Positions 33,412 through 43,369 are shown, counted from the stretch's first letter. The stretch: 64,000 nucleotides of DNA from Lentzea kentuckyensis (GCF_002150765.1 NZ_MUYM01000050.1:1-64000); one strand, 5' to 3'. Numbers and translations: made by a program. Notes: generated from the sequence alone by a model not told the origin.

Positions 33412-34547
33412 GCTTCGTCGAGTCCGAAGAGCGGATCGCGCTGCGCAAGGCCGTGTCCGAGCTGGGCGCCAAGTACGGTCACGAGTACTTCATCACCAAG
33501 GCCAAATCGGGGGAGAAGGCCACCGAGCTGTGGGAGGAGGCCGGCAAGCTCGGCTACCTCGGCGTGGCCGTGCCAGAGGAGTACGGCGGCGGTGGCGGCG
33601 GCATCGGTGACCTCGCCGCGGTGTGCGAGGAGCTGGCGGCGGCGGGATGTCCGTTGCTGCTCATGGTGGTGTCGCCGGCGATCTGCGCCACGGTGATCGC
33701 CCGGTTCGGCACCGAGGAACAGAAGTCCAAGTGGCTGCCCGGTTTCGCGGACGGCACGCTCAAGATGGCGTTCGCGATCACCGAGCCGGACGCCGGATCG
33801 AACTCGCACCAGCTGAAGACGCACGTCCGCCGCGACGGTGACGACTGGATCCTCAAGGGCAGCAAGACGTTCATCTCCGGCATCGACGAGGTCGACGCCG
33901 TGCTCGTCGTGGCGATCCAGAAGACCGGGCCGGTGCTCGTGGTCGTCCCGACGAACGCCGAGGGCTTCACCTGGCACCGGATCGAGATGGACCTGGTCGC
34001 GCCGGAGAAGCAGTTCACGCTGTTCTTCGACGACGTCCGGCTGCCTTCGGACGCTGTCGTCGGTTCCCCGGACCAGGGCCTGCTGCAGGTGTTCGCGGGC
34101 CTCAACCCCGAACGGATCATGGGCGCGAGCATGGCCACCGGCTCGGCCCGGCTGGCGATCAGCAAGGCCGTGACCTACGCCCAGCAGCGCAAGGTGTGGG
34201 ACAGCCCGATCGGCTCGCACCAGGGTCTGGCGCACCCGCTGGCGAAGATCCACGTCGAGATCGAACTGGCACGGCTGATGACGCAGAAGGCCGCCGCGCT
34301 GTACGACTCGGGCCGCGACAAGCAGGCTGGTGAGGCCGCGAACATGGCCAAGTACGCGGCGGGTGAGGCCATCGCGGCCGCCGTCGACCAGGCGATCCAG
34401 ACGCACGGCGGCAACGGACTGACCACCGAGTTCGGGCTGGCGTCGATGCTCGGCATGTCCCGGCTGTCCCGCATCGCGCCCGTCAGCAGGGAGATGGTCC
34501 TCAACTTCGTCGCGCAGAACAGCCTGAAGCTGCCCAGGTCGTACTGA
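33408..34547 (+). CDS. Acyl-CoA dehydrogenase (second copy)
   Basis: A 379-residue acyl-CoA dehydrogenase. Motifs are AFAITEPDAGSNSHQLKTH, GSKTFISGIDEVDAVL and IQTHGGNGLTTEFGL. The MCAD-type Glu site is not Glu (SRIAPVSREM), whereas LNPERIMGASM offers the isovaleryl-type Glu. It differs clearly from the first copy, so the two likely act on different chain lengths or steps. It is the last gene with overlapping start; the alpha/beta hydrolase follows after a 13-nt gap and may or may not be cotranscribed. Confidence 0.88.
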   Translation: MSFVESEERIALRKAVSELGAKYGHEYFITKAKSGEKATELWEEAGKLGYLGVAVPEEYGGGGGGIGDLAAVCEELAAAGCPLLLMVVSPAICATVIARFGTEEQKSKWLPGFADGTLKMAFAITEPDAGSNSHQLKTHVRRDGDDWILKGSKTFISGIDEVDAVLVVAIQKTGPVLVVVPTNAEGFTWHRIEMDLVAPEKQFTLFFDDVRLPSDAVVGSPDQGLLQVFAGLNPERIMGASMATGSARLAISKAVTYAQQRKVWDSPIGSHQGLAHPLAKIHVEIELARLMTQKAAALYDSGRDKQAGEAANMAKYAAGEAIAAAVDQAIQTHGGNGLTTEFGLASMLGMSRLSRIAPVSREMVLNFVAQNSLKLPRSY

Positions 34548-34560
34548 CAGACTGCGGGGC

Positions 34561-35376
34561 ATGGGGACCTTCAAGACCTTCGACGGCATCACGCTCGCGT
34601 ACCACGGCCCGGCAGGGGATGACCCGCTCATCTGCCTGCCGGGCGGGCCAATGACGGCGTCGTCCTACCTCGCACCACTGCCGTTGGACAACATGCTCAG
34701 GCTCGACCTGCGCGGCACCGGTGAGTCCGAGACGGCGCCGGCGGAGTCCTACCGCGTGGACCGCCAGGTCGACGACGTGGAAGCACTCCGCCGTCACCTC
34801 GGGCTCGACCGGATCAGGCTGCTCGGGCACTCCGCCGGCGGCACCCTCGCGATCCTCTACGCCACGCGATACCCGCAGCACGTCAAGGAACTCGTCCTCG
34901 TCGCACCGAGCCCGCGCGTCGTCGGCATCGACGTCACCGACGACGATCGCCGGGTGATCGCGCACAGCCGCAGCGGCGAGCCCTGGTACGCGGAAGCCAT
35001 CAAGGGGTTCGAGGAGATCTGGGCGGGCAACGCGACGCCCGAGGCGTTCGACACGATCGCCCCGTTCTGGCACGGACGCTGGGACGACGAGATCAGCAAG
35101 CTCGACGACGAGCACCCGACCAACGAGGACGCCGCCGAGATGTTCTACGCCGAGGGTGCGCTCGACCCCGAGGCGACCCGCGCGGCACTCGAATCCCTCG
35201 ACGTGCCAACGCTTCTGCTCGTCGGTGAGATCGACATCGCACTTCCGCTCAACCGCGCGCACGAGTACGCGGAACTGCTCCCGCACGCGCGGTTCGTCGT
35301 CCAGAAGGCGGCCGGTCACGCCCCCTGGCTCGACGACCGGGAGGCGTTCGCGGCGGCGGTCCAGCGCATCCCGTAG
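34561..35376 (+). CDS. Alpha/beta hydrolase (proline iminopeptidase-like)
   Basis: A 271-residue alpha/beta hydrolase. The oxyanion region PLICLPGGPMTASSYLAP, the nucleophile elbow GHSAGGTLAIL (Ser near 88), the acid region LLLVGEIDIALPLNRA and the His in KAAGHAPWLDD are all in order. The N-terminal GGPM...D-L-R-G-T-G-E-S resembles proline iminopeptidases and epoxide hydrolases. The substrate is unknown. Its 3' end overlaps a convergent HTH gene by 61 nt. Confidence 0.86.
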   Translation: MGTFKTFDGITLAYHGPAGDDPLICLPGGPMTASSYLAPLPLDNMLRLDLRGTGESETAPAESYRVDRQVDDVEALRRHLGLDRIRLLGHSAGGTLAILYATRYPQHVKELVLVAPSPRVVGIDVTDDDRRVIAHSRSGEPWYAEAIKGFEEIWAGNATPEAFDTIAPFWHGRWDDEISKLDDEHPTNEDAAEMFYAEGALDPEATRAALESLDVPTLLLVGEIDIALPLNRAHEYAELLPHARFVVQKAAGHAPWLDDREAFAAAVQRIP

Positions 35377-36233
35377 AGGCCAGGACCGAAGTCGAGCGCG
35401 GCGGCGTGCGCGTAGCCCCACGAGTCCACCGGGGCAGGGCGCGTGCCGCCGAACATTTCCGTTCCCGCCGGACCGGACGCGAATTGCTCGCACGAAGCGG
35501 GCGGGGACCCGGCCGGGAATTTGATCTCCAGCACGTAGTCGTGCACGCGTTCGGCGAACCGGCGGAAATGCGTGTGCTCGACCGTCGGATGTGGATAGAT
35601 CAATTCGTACTCGATCGCGACCGACTCGCCGGGAGAGATCGGTTCGTCGAACAACAACTCCGCGACGAGCACGCCGTTCGTGCGTTCCCTGGCGATCCGG
35701 CCGACCCGGCAGGACCGCACGGCGGTCAGCGCGGGCTGTGCCGTGCCCTGGGCGGAACCCGTTTCGTGGCAGAGGATCCATCGGTCCACATTGGCCGCCC
35801 TCGCCTGCATGACCTGGCGGGACCGGACGCCGCGCACACCGCCGCAGGGCGCGACCTCGACCCGGTCGTGCTGGGCGGTCAGGACCAGCCCGGAACCGTC
35901 CCACGGTGCCCGTGCCGACTGCTCCCGCCTGCGGGAACGCCCGCGCGGCCGGGGTGGGCCGAGCAGCCGCGACAGGGCGGTCTCCGGTAGTCCGAGCACG
36001 TCCTCGAGCTGGGTGAGCGCCATCAACGACTCGGGTCTCTCGGGTCTGCGGCGACCCGACTGCCAGTAGCTCAGCGCCGTGACGCTGATGGGCGCGCCGC
36101 GCACCTTGAGCCGGTGCTGCAGCCGTTCCAGACTGAGCCCCCGCACCTGGATCGCGACCCGCAACGCGTCCGCGAACGGACCCGTCACCAAGAGGTCGGC
36201 GAGCTCCTCGCGCGGTGGGTAAATCGTCAGCAT
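35316..36233 (-). CDS. Helix-turn-helix protein with unknown C-terminal domain
   Basis: A 305-residue protein whose N-terminus (about residues 15-90) reads as an XRE-like HTH: FADALRVAIQVRGLSLERLQHRLKVRG and VTALSYWQSGRRRPERPESL. The linker is Arg-rich. The C-terminal half is beta-rich, with QVMQARAANVDRWILCHETG and ISPGESVAIEYELIYPHPTVEHTHFRRFAERV, and I do not recognise it. A GGAGG lies 6 nt before the ATG (36233), so the start is supported. It overlaps the hydrolase gene tail by 61 nt. It could be a developmental or surface-linked regulator. Confidence 0.7.
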   Translation of the reverse strand: MLTIYPPREELADLLVTGPFADALRVAIQVRGLSLERLQHRLKVRGAPISVTALSYWQSGRRRPERPESLMALTQLEDVLGLPETALSRLLGPPRPRGRSRRREQSARAPWDGSGLVLTAQHDRVEVAPCGGVRGVRSRQVMQARAANVDRWILCHETGSAQGTAQPALTAVRSCRVGRIARERTNGVLVAELLFDEPISPGESVAIEYELIYPHPTVEHTHFRRFAERVHDYVLEIKFPAGSPPASCEQFASGPAGTEMFGGTRPAPVDSWGYAHAAALDFGPGLYGMRWTAAANASRSSSQGA

Positions 36234-36412
36234 CCACCCCTCCGTTTCCCGGGGTCAAGCTGGGAAGGCTATCGGCAGCAAAGGGAACGCGGTACAGCCG
36301 ATCGGCGGTTTCGGGCCGCTGGGAAACCCGGAAAGTTCAGATCTCGGGTCTATTACGCCGCCAATAGTCTCGATTGGGTTCCTGAGCATCCCTGCGACGA
36401 ACAGGACGACGA

Positions 36413-37576
36413 ATGCGCAAGACAGCGACCCTGCTCGGCTCGGCGGTCATGATCGCGGCCTTCGCGGTACCCGCACAGGCCGCAGTGGGCGAGATCCTCA
36501 CCTTCCAGGGCGTCCAGAACATCCCCGGCAGCTTCGTCGTGAAGCTGAAGGACAACGCCGTCACCGCGAGCGCCGCGACTCTCGGTACCCGCTTCGGCGG
36601 CCAGATCGGGTACGTCTACGACGCCGCGTTCAAGGGCTTCTCGGTCAGGATGTCCGACGCCCAGGCACGCAGACTGGCCGCTGACCCCTCGGTCGATTTC
36701 GTGGAACGCGACCAGGTGCTCAGCGTCCAGGCCACCCAGGTCAACCCGCCCTCGTGGGGCCTGGACCGGATCGACCAGCGCAACCTGCCCCTCGACCAGC
36801 GCTACACCTACAACTCCACCGGCTCTGGCGTGAACGCCTACGTGATCGACACCGGTGTCCGGATCACACACCAGACGTTCGGCGGCCGTGCGAAGAACGG
36901 GTACGACTTCGTGGACAACGACGCCGTCGCGCAGGACGGCAACGGCCACGGCACGCACGTCGCCGGAACCATCGCGGGCTCTCAGTACGGCGTGGCGAAG
37001 GCCGCGAACATCATCGCGGTGCGCGTGCTGAACAACTCGGGTTCCGGCACGCTCGCCGGTGTCAACGCGGGCATCAACTGGGTGGCCGCGAACCACGTCA
37101 AGCCCGCGGTGGCCAACATGTCGCTGGGCGGCGGCGCGAACGCCTCCCTCGACAGCGCCGTGCAGGGCGCGATCACGCGGGGCGTCACGTTCGCGGTGGC
37201 GGCCGGCAACTCGAACACCAACGCTGCCAACACCTCGCCCGCACGGGTGGCGGCGGCGATCACCGTGGGGTCGACCGACCGCAACGACGCGCGGTCGTCG
37301 TTCTCCAACTTCGGCCCCGTCGTCGACGTGTTCGCACCCGGCCGCGACATCACGTCGGCGTGGAACACCAGTGACACGGCCACGAACACCATCTCGGGCA
37401 CCTCGATGGCGACGCCGCACGTCGTCGGCGTGGTGGCCCGTTACCTGCAGGGCAACTTCAACGTGACGCCCGCGCAGGTCTCGGCCGCGATCACCTCCAA
37501 CGCCACCAACGGCAAGGTCACCAACCCCGGCGCCGGCACGACGACCAGGCTCCTGTACTGGCCGTCGACCAGCTGA
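36413..37576 (+). CDS. Secreted S8 serine protease (subtilisin/proteinase K-like), copy 1
   Basis: A 387-residue extracellular S8 protease with signal peptide ([23 protein letters not shown]), an I9-type propeptide ([12 protein letters not shown] to [12 protein letters not shown]), and the catalytic domain. The triad is Asp in YVIDTGVRI, His in [13 protein letters not shown] and Ser in [10 protein letters not shown]; the oxyanion Asn is in VAAGNSNTN. The closest type is aqualysin/proteinase K. It is the first of three tandem paralogues, each with its own signal peptide and terminator. The gene lies 180 bp from the divergent HTH gene and may have its own promoter there. Confidence 0.92.
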   Translation: MRKTATLLGSAVMIAAFAVPAQAAVGEILTFQGVQNIPGSFVVKLKDNAVTASAATLGTRFGGQIGYVYDAAFKGFSVRMSDAQARRLAADPSVDFVERDQVLSVQATQVNPPSWGLDRIDQRNLPLDQRYTYNSTGSGVNAYVIDTGVRITHQTFGGRAKNGYDFVDNDAVAQDGNGHGTHVAGTIAGSQYGVAKAANIIAVRVLNNSGSGTLAGVNAGINWVAANHVKPAVANMSLGGGANASLDSAVQGAITRGVTFAVAAGNSNTNAANTSPARVAAAITVGSTDRNDARSSFSNFGPVVDVFAPGRDITSAWNTSDTATNTISGTSMATPHVVGVVARYLQGNFNVTPAQVSAAITSNATNGKVTNPGAGTTTRLLYWPSTS

Positions 37577-37594
37577 TCGGTTTTGAAGATGTGC

Positions 37595-37625
37595 GGCCCC
37601 GGCTCCCTTCGAGCCGGGGCCGTTT
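37595..37625 (+). terminator. Rho-independent terminator after protease copy 1
   Basis: GGCCCCGGCTC (37595-37605) pairs with GAGCCGGGGCC (37611-37621) around a 5-nt loop, followed by GTTTT. This is a strong intrinsic terminator between protease copies 1 and 2, which argues that the copies are separate transcripts. Confidence 0.85.
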
Positions 37626-37652
37626 TCCCTGCAAATGAAAGGAAATCCGCCT

Positions 37653-38726
37653 GTGAGAGCCCTGCTGGCAGTCGCCGCCCTGGCGGCAGCGGTCGTGGTC
37701 GCCCCGGCGTCCGCGGCCACGTCCTCGTACATCGTGGTGCTCAGAGATGGAGCCGTGTCGTCGTTCGGTGGCACGGTCGAGCACACGTATTCGAGTGTTT
37801 TCAACGGTTTCAGCGCCCGGATGACCGCTGCACAGGTTCGTGCGCTGAAGGCGGACCCGAACGTGTCCTCCGTGGAACGTGACGGGATCGTGCACGCCAA
37901 CAGCGTCCAGCTCAACCCGCCCTGGGGACTGGACCGGATCGACCAGCGCGCGCTGCCGTTGGATCAGCGCTACGAGTACACGAGCACCGGCCGTGGCGTG
38001 AACATCTACGTGCTCGACACCGGTCTCCGTGTGACGCACACGGACTTCGGTGGGCGTGCTCGCAACGGTTGGGACACCGTCGACAACGACGCGATCGCGC
38101 AGGACGACAACGGTCACGGCACGCACGTCGCCGGCATCGCCGCGGCCACCACCTACGGCGTGGCCAAGCGCGCGACCGTGTGGGGCGTGCGGGTGCTGAA
38201 CGGCTCGGGCTCCGGCACCATTTCCGGTGTCATCGCGGGCGTGGACTGGGTGACGCGCAACGCCGTGAAGCCCGCCGTGGCGAACATGTCGTTGGGCGGC
38301 AGTGCTTCCGCGGCGCTGGACACCGCGGTGAAGAAGTCGATCGACTCAGGGATCTCGTACACGGTGGCGGCCGGTGGCAGCAACACCGATCCCGGTGGGT
38401 CGTCGCCCCAACGGGTTTCGCAGGCGATCTGCGTGGGTGCGTTGACGCCGACCGACACCAAGTCGTCGTCGTCGAACTTCGGGCCGTTGGTGGACATCTG
38501 GGCGGCGGGCGTCAACGTCCCGTCCACCTGGAACACTTCGGACACCGCGACCAACACGCTGAGCGGTTCGTCGATGGCGGCCCCGCACGCGGCCGGTGTC
38601 GCGGCCCGATACCTGGAGTTCAACCGTGCGGCCACGCCCGCGCAGGTGGAGCGCGCGCTGGTTACCACGGGCACTCCGGGAACGCCACCCGTCACTCGTA
38701 TTCTCCATTGGCCGTCTTCCCTGTGA
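37653..38726 (+). CDS. Secreted S8 serine protease paralogue with altered oxyanion site, copy 2
   Basis: A 357-residue subtilisin-like protein starting at GTG 37653, 7-8 nt after AAAGGAAA; an in-frame ATG at 37635 lies before that site. It has a signal peptide ([21 protein letters not shown]), a short I9-like propeptide ([17 protein letters not shown]) and the catalytic domain. Asp (YVLDTGLRV), His ([13 protein letters not shown]) and Ser ([12 protein letters not shown]) are present, but the oxyanion segment reads VAAGGSNTD, so Asn is Gly (GGC for AAC). Copies 1 and 3 keep Asn. Reduced activity is possible. Confidence 0.88.
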   Translation: MRALLAVAALAAAVVVAPASAATSSYIVVLRDGAVSSFGGTVEHTYSSVFNGFSARMTAAQVRALKADPNVSSVERDGIVHANSVQLNPPWGLDRIDQRALPLDQRYEYTSTGRGVNIYVLDTGLRVTHTDFGGRARNGWDTVDNDAIAQDDNGHGTHVAGIAAATTYGVAKRATVWGVRVLNGSGSGTISGVIAGVDWVTRNAVKPAVANMSLGGSASAALDTAVKKSIDSGISYTVAAGGSNTDPGGSSPQRVSQAICVGALTPTDTKSSSSNFGPLVDIWAAGVNVPSTWNTSDTATNTLSGSSMAAPHAAGVAARYLEFNRAATPAQVERALVTTGTPGTPPVTRILHWPSSL

Positions 38727-38836
38727 AAGGTGAATACACAGGTTCGTCCTAATCTTTAGGACACCCTTGGCAGGAACCGGATCGATCCATAACGTCGAAA
38801 GTGCTTCGTTCCCCTGCAAAGAACGGAATGCACATC

Positions 38837-40006
38837 ATGACGCGAAAGATCCGGTTCCTGGCCGGTGCCGGCGTGGCGAGCCTCGCCATGTCGGTTCTCC
38901 TGGTTCCCAACGCCTCCGCAGCGGAAGGCGAGGTCCTGTCCCTCGGCTCCCCCGACAAGATCGCCGGCAGCTTCATCGTGAAGCTGAAGGAGGGCAAGGG
39001 TTCCTCCCACGCCCTGGCGTCGCGTTTCGGCGCGAACGTCGAGCGGGACTACACCAGCTTCGGCGGCTTCAACGTGAAGCTGACGGAGAAGCAGGCCAAG
39101 CACCTGGCCGCCGACCCGTCCGTCGAGTTCGTCGAGGCCGACCAGGTCGTCCACGCGCAGGCGACGCAGACGAACCCGCCGTCGTGGGGTCTCGACCGCA
39201 TCGACCAGAAGAACCTGCCGCTGGACTCCAAGTACAGCTACACGTCGACCGGTTCGGGCGTCACCGCGTACGTCATCGACACCGGCGTGCGGATCAGCCA
39301 CTCCACGTTCGGTGGTCGCGCTTCCAACGGCCGTGACTTCGTGGAGAACGACAACGTCGCGCAGGACGGCAACGGCCACGGCACGCACGTCGCCGGCACC
39401 ATCGCGGGCTCGCAGTACGGCGTCGCGAAGGCCGCGAAGATCGTCGCCGTCCGCGTGCTCGACAACGACGGCTCCGGCACCCTCGCGGGTGTCGCGGCGG
39501 GCATCGACTGGGTGGGCGCCAACGCCGTCAAGCCGGCCGTCGCCAACCTGTCGCTCGGCGGCAGCTCCAACGCCACCCTCGACACGGCCGTGAAGAACGC
39601 CATCGCCAAGGGCGTGACCTTCGCGGTGGCGGCTGGTAACTCGAACGCGAACGCGTCCGGGTTCTCGCCGGCCCGTGTGGCTGAGGCGATCACGGTGGGC
39701 GCCACCACCAACACCGACGCCCGCGCCTCGTACTCGAACTACGGCGCGATCCTGGACATCTTCGCTCCGGGCAGCAACATCACGTCGGCTTGGAACACCT
39801 CTGACAGCGCTACCAACACCATCTCGGGTACGTCGATGGCGACCCCGCACGTGGCCGGTGCCGCGGCGCGCTACCTGTCGACGAACAAGACGGCGACTCC
39901 GGCTCAGGTTGCTTCTTACCTGATCGCGCAGTCGACGCCGTCGAAGGTCACCTCGCCGGGGACCGGGTCGCCGAACCGGCTGCTTTACCTCGCGCCTACT
40001 GCGTGA
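38837..40006 (+). CDS. Secreted S8 serine protease (subtilisin/proteinase K-like), copy 3
   Basis: A 389-residue S8 protease. ATG 38837 ([12 protein letters not shown]) is preferred, as GGA-rich sequence lies about 9 nt upstream; ATG 38828 and GTG 38801 are further in-frame starts. The signal peptide ends at NASA-AEGE, then an I9 propeptide ([24 protein letters not shown]). The triad is Asp (YVIDTGVRI), His ([13 protein letters not shown]) and Ser ([18 protein letters not shown]), with the normal VAAGNSNAN oxyanion. It is closer to copy 1 than to copy 2. The protease is probably extracellular and nutritional. Confidence 0.92.
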   Translation: MTRKIRFLAGAGVASLAMSVLLVPNASAAEGEVLSLGSPDKIAGSFIVKLKEGKGSSHALASRFGANVERDYTSFGGFNVKLTEKQAKHLAADPSVEFVEADQVVHAQATQTNPPSWGLDRIDQKNLPLDSKYSYTSTGSGVTAYVIDTGVRISHSTFGGRASNGRDFVENDNVAQDGNGHGTHVAGTIAGSQYGVAKAAKIVAVRVLDNDGSGTLAGVAAGIDWVGANAVKPAVANLSLGGSSNATLDTAVKNAIAKGVTFAVAAGNSNANASGFSPARVAEAITVGATTNTDARASYSNYGAILDIFAPGSNITSAWNTSDSATNTISGTSMATPHVAGAAARYLSTNKTATPAQVASYLIAQSTPSKVTSPGTGSPNRLLYLAPTA

Positions 40007-40020
40007 GTCGAGTCTCTAGG

Positions 40021-40050
40021 AGAAGGCCGCGGCTTCGGTCGCGGCCTTCT
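40021..40050 (+). terminator. Terminator after protease copy 3
   Basis: AGAAGGCCGCG (40021-40031) pairs with CGCGGCCTTCT (40040-40050) around GCTTCGGT, just after the protease stop (40006), followed by TCTGTT. This is a typical stem-loop terminator. Confidence 0.82.
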
Positions 40051-40066
40051 TCTGTTGGTGGCGGCT

Positions 40067-40216
40067 GGCGTCTGCAAGTACCACCAACTCTTGATCGAAT
40101 CGCAGCTAACTACACCCAACTCGTTCGTCGCACGCCGTGCCCTCGCGGGCCAGAACGGCCCTGTTGGTAGTAGAAAAGTGTCTGTTGATGATGAGTTGGT
40201 GGTACTTGCAGACGCC
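40067..40216. repeat. 150-bp element with 24-bp perfect terminal inverted repeats
   Basis: The left arm (40067-40090, starting GGCGTCTGCAAG) and right arm (40193-40216) are exact reverse complements over 24 bp, around 102 nt of unrelated sequence. It lies between protease copy 3 and a minus-strand membrane gene. No target-site duplication or transposase is visible. It resembles a non-autonomous MITE-like element or a very long hairpin. The short frames across it, which encode VCKYHQL on both strands because of the symmetry, do not look like genes. Confidence 0.7.
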
Positions 40217-40236
40217 TTCAGGGCCGGTCGGCGCGG

Positions 40237-40524
40237 CTAGAGGACCTGTTCCGCGATCTTGAGTGACACCAGGTAGAGCACGACGATCAGTAGTGCTCCG
40301 ATCCATGGCCAGTACGCGCGCGGCTCGCGTAGGGCGCGGAACCACGTTGCGAACATCGTGGACAGCCAGATGACACCGGTGCCGACCAGGACCAGGGCCA
40401 GCGGTACGTGGCACGGCCCGGTGCACGGGTTCACCGGGGTGAAGCCGAGGATGCCCAGGAAGAGCACGCCGATGCTGAGCACGAACATCGCCAGCGTGCC
40501 GAACAGAGCCACCGCGATCCGCAT
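40237..40524 (-). CDS. Small hypothetical membrane protein
   Basis: A 95-residue product with three membrane segments: RIAVALFGTLAMFVLSIGVLFLGILGF, VPLALVLVGTGVIWLSTMFATWF and YWPWIGALLIVVLYLVSLKI. The loop between helices 1 and 2 contains NPCTGPCHVP with two Cys. I do not recognise the family. It begins 20 bp from the palindrome element and is divergent from aspS by about 120 bp. Confidence 0.68.
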   Translation of the reverse strand: MRIAVALFGTLAMFVLSIGVLFLGILGFTPVNPCTGPCHVPLALVLVGTGVIWLSTMFATWFRALREPRAYWPWIGALLIVVLYLVSLKIAEQVL

Positions 40525-40643
40525 GATCGAAAGCTAGCCAACGGCGGGCGTCCCCGCTGGAGAAAGCACCTGAGTGAAAAACGGGAGGCGGGTCCGGCTA
40601 GCCTTGACGGCAAAGCTGACTTCGTCTACAAGGAGCCACCACC

Positions 40644-42428
40644 GTGTTGCGCACGCACGAGGCCGGATCACTCCGGGCCGAGCACGCCGGGCAGTCCGTC
40701 ACCCTCACCGGGTGGGTCGCTCGCCGGCGTGATCACGGCGGTGTCATCTTCATCGACCTCCGTGACGCCTCCGGTGTCGCCCAGGTCGTGTTCCGCGAGG
40801 GTGAGATGGCCGAGCGCGCGCACCGGTTGCGCAGCGAGTACGTCATCAAGGTCACCGGCGACGTGAGCAAGCGGCCCGAGGGCAGTGAGAACCCCGAGCT
40901 GCCCACCGGGGCCATCGAGGTTTACGTGAGCGACCTCGAGGTGCTCAACGAGGCAGCGCCGCTGCCGTTCCAGGTCGAGAGCGATGTCGAGCCGGGCGAG
41001 GAGGCCCGTCTCAAGCATCGGTACCTCGACCTGCGTCGTTCCGCCCCGGCCAAGGCCATCCGGTTGCGCAGTGAGGTCAGCCGGATCGCTCGTGAGGTGC
41101 TGCACGGCGAGAAGTTCGTCGAGATCGAGACGCCGACGCTGACGCGGTCCACGCCCGAGGGCGCGCGTGACTTCCTGGTGCCCGCGCGGCTGCGTCCTGG
41201 GTCCTGGTACGCGCTGCCGCAGTCGCCGCAGCTGTTCAAGCAGCTGCTGATGGTCGGTGGGCTGGAGCGGTACTACCAGATCGCGCGTTGCTACCGGGAC
41301 GAGGACTTCCGCGCCGACCGTCAGCCGGAGTTCACCCAGCTCGACATCGAGATGAGCTTCGTCGAGCAGGACGACGTCATCGGGTTGACGGAGAAGTTGC
41401 TCGCCGCGATCTGGAAGGAGACCAAGGGCGTCGAGCTGCCGCTGCCGTTCCGCCGGATCTCCTATGCGGACGCGATGGCCAAGTACGGTTCGGACAAGCC
41501 GGACCTGCGCTTCGAGCTCGAGCTGACGGACCTGACCGAGTACTTCAAGGACACGACGTTCCGCGTGTTCCAGGCGCCGTACGTCGGTGCCGTGGTGATG
41601 CCGGGTGGTGCCTCGCAGCCGCGGCGCACGCTCGACGCGTGGCAGGAGTTCGCCAAGCAGCGTGGTCACAAGGGGCTCGCGTACGTGCTGGTCCAGGAGG
41701 ACGGCACGCTCGGCGGGCCGGTCGCCAAGAACCTCACCGACACCGAGCGCGACGGTCTCGCGAAGGCCGTTGGTGCCAACGCCGGCGACTGCATCTTCTT
41801 CGGTGCGGGCGACCCGCGGGACGCGCGGGCGCTGCTCGGTGCGGCCCGGGTCGAGATCGCGCACCGCGTTGGCCTGATCGACGAGAACGCGTGGGCGTTC
41901 GCGTGGGTCGTCGACTTCCCGATGTTCGAGTCGGTCGACAAGCTCGAGGCCGGTGACGTCGCGGTCGGCGGTAGCAACTGGACGGCGTTGCACCACGCGT
42001 TCACCTCGCCGACGCCGGAGTGGATCGACAACTTCGAGTCCGACCCCGGCAACGCGCTGGCCTACGCCTACGACGTGATCCTCAACGGCAACGAGCTCGG
42101 TGGTGGCTCGATTCGTATCCACCGCGCGGACGTGCAGCAGCGCGCGTTCAACGTCATGGGCATCGGTGCCGAGGAGGCGCAGGAGAAGTTCGGCTTCCTG
42201 CTCGACGCGTTCAAGTTCGGTGCGCCGCCGCACGGTGGCATCGCGCTCGGCTGGGACCGCCTCTGCATGCTGCTCGCGGGTGCCGACTCGATCCGCGAGG
42301 TCATCGCGTTCCCGAAGAGCGGCGGCGGCTACGACCCGCTGACCGCGGCCCCGGCGCCGATCACGTCGCAGCAGCGCAAGGAAGCCGGCGTCGACTTCAA
42401 GCCGGAGCAGAAGGACCAGAAGGCCTGA
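40644..42428 (+). CDS. aspS: Aspartate--tRNA ligase
   Basis: AspRS charges tRNA-Asp; bacterial-type enzymes without AsnRS may also charge tRNA-Asn for GatCAB. The 594-residue product has the OB-fold anticodon domain ([21 protein letters not shown]), motif 2 ([24 protein letters not shown]), the GAD insert and motif 3 ([16 protein letters not shown]). The GTG at 40644 has AAGGAG at 40630-40635. The stop TGA overlaps the next ATG (TGATG), coupling the DUF389 gene. Confidence 0.95.
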   Translation: MLRTHEAGSLRAEHAGQSVTLTGWVARRRDHGGVIFIDLRDASGVAQVVFREGEMAERAHRLRSEYVIKVTGDVSKRPEGSENPELPTGAIEVYVSDLEVLNEAAPLPFQVESDVEPGEEARLKHRYLDLRRSAPAKAIRLRSEVSRIAREVLHGEKFVEIETPTLTRSTPEGARDFLVPARLRPGSWYALPQSPQLFKQLLMVGGLERYYQIARCYRDEDFRADRQPEFTQLDIEMSFVEQDDVIGLTEKLLAAIWKETKGVELPLPFRRISYADAMAKYGSDKPDLRFELELTDLTEYFKDTTFRVFQAPYVGAVVMPGGASQPRRTLDAWQEFAKQRGHKGLAYVLVQEDGTLGGPVAKNLTDTERDGLAKAVGANAGDCIFFGAGDPRDARALLGAARVEIAHRVGLIDENAWAFAWVVDFPMFESVDKLEAGDVAVGGSNWTALHHAFTSPTPEWIDNFESDPGNALAYAYDVILNGNELGGGSIRIHRADVQQRAFNVMGIGAEEAQEKFGFLLDAFKFGAPPHGGIALGWDRLCMLLAGADSIREVIAFPKSGGGYDPLTAAPAPITSQQRKEAGVDFKPEQKDQKA

Positions 42429-43369
42429 TGCTGCGGCTGCGGGTGGTCTGTCCGGCAGACCAGACCGAGGCCGCCACGAAGATCCTCCGCGACCACGCGG
42501 GAGCCACCCACCTGGTGCTCCTGCGTGGCGCGGCGATCGACCCCGAGGGCGACCTGATCACCGCCGACGTGGCCCGCGAGGCCGTCGACGAGATCGTCGG
42601 CGCGCTCTGCGACCTCCACATCGACCACACCGGCGGCGTGACGATCGAGACGATCGACACCTCGCTGTCCGACAGCGCCGACCGCGCCGAGGAGAACGCG
42701 CCGGGCGAGGGCTCGGACGTGATCGTGTGGGAGGAGCTGATCGCGAAGTCCGGCGAGGAGTCCCGGCCGAGCGTCACCTTCCAGGCCTTCCTCACCATCG
42801 CCTGCCTGCTGGCGGCGGTGGGCGTCGCGACGAACTCGCCGGTCACGATCGTCGGCGCGATGGTCGTCGGGCCGGAGTTCGGGCCGCTCGCCGCGATCGC
42901 CGTCGGGCTCGTCGCGAAGCGGTGGGACCTGGTCAAACGGGCATCGATCGCGCTGGGCGTCGGGTTCCCGCTGGCGATGGTGATCACGTCCGTGCTGACG
43001 TGGTTCGGCGAGCTCGGCGGGCTGTTCGACAGGACCGCGTTGGTCAACGGTCACCAGGTCGACTTCGTCTACCAGTTCGGGCCGTTCTCGCTGATCGTGG
43101 CACTGCTGGCGGGTGCGGCGGGCATGCTCTCGATGACGTCCGCGAAGTCGGCGGTGCTCGTCGGCGTGTTCATCTCGGTCACCACCGTTCCGGCCGCCGG
43201 GTACGCCGCGCTGGCCGCGATTCTCGGAGTGTGGGACAGAGTCGGGCCCGCTGTTGCTCAGCTGGGCATCAACTTGATCGGTATTGTCGTCGCCGCCGCG
43301 CTCGTTCTGTTGATCCGCAGGCGCCGGGCAACGGATGGTGTTTCCACACGTCCACTGTCCAAGGGGTGA
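42428..43369 (+). CDS. DUF389 family membrane protein
   Basis: A 313-residue DUF389 protein. The N-terminal soluble part (LRVVCPADQTEAATKILRDHAGATHLVLL) precedes about six membrane helices. The family signature TNSPVTIVGAMVVGPEFGPLAAIAVG is clear, and SMTSAKSAVLVGVFISVTTVPAAGYAALA follows. The function is unknown. The ATG overlaps the aspS stop. The C-terminus is Arg-rich (LLIRRRRATDGV). Confidence 0.88.
   Translation: MLRLRVVCPADQTEAATKILRDHAGATHLVLLRGAAIDPEGDLITADVAREAVDEIVGALCDLHIDHTGGVTIETIDTSLSDSADRAEENAPGEGSDVIVWEELIAKSGEESRPSVTFQAFLTIACLLAAVGVATNSPVTIVGAMVVGPEFGPLAAIAVGLVAKRWDLVKRASIALGVGFPLAMVITSVLTWFGELGGLFDRTALVNGHQVDFVYQFGPFSLIVALLAGAAGMLSMTSAKSAVLVGVFISVTTVPAAGYAALAAILGVWDRVGPAVAQLGINLIGIVVAAALVLLIRRRRATDGVSTRPLSKG

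Noticed and set aside
26068-34547. A complete leucine/isovalerate (liu) pathway
   Set aside because: No enoyl-CoA hydratase or HMG-CoA lyase is present; AtuA genes are instead.
40055-40240. A 61-residue open frame across the inverted-repeat element
   Set aside because: It only exists because the 24-bp arms are symmetrical; both strands give VCKYHQL, and there is no coding support.
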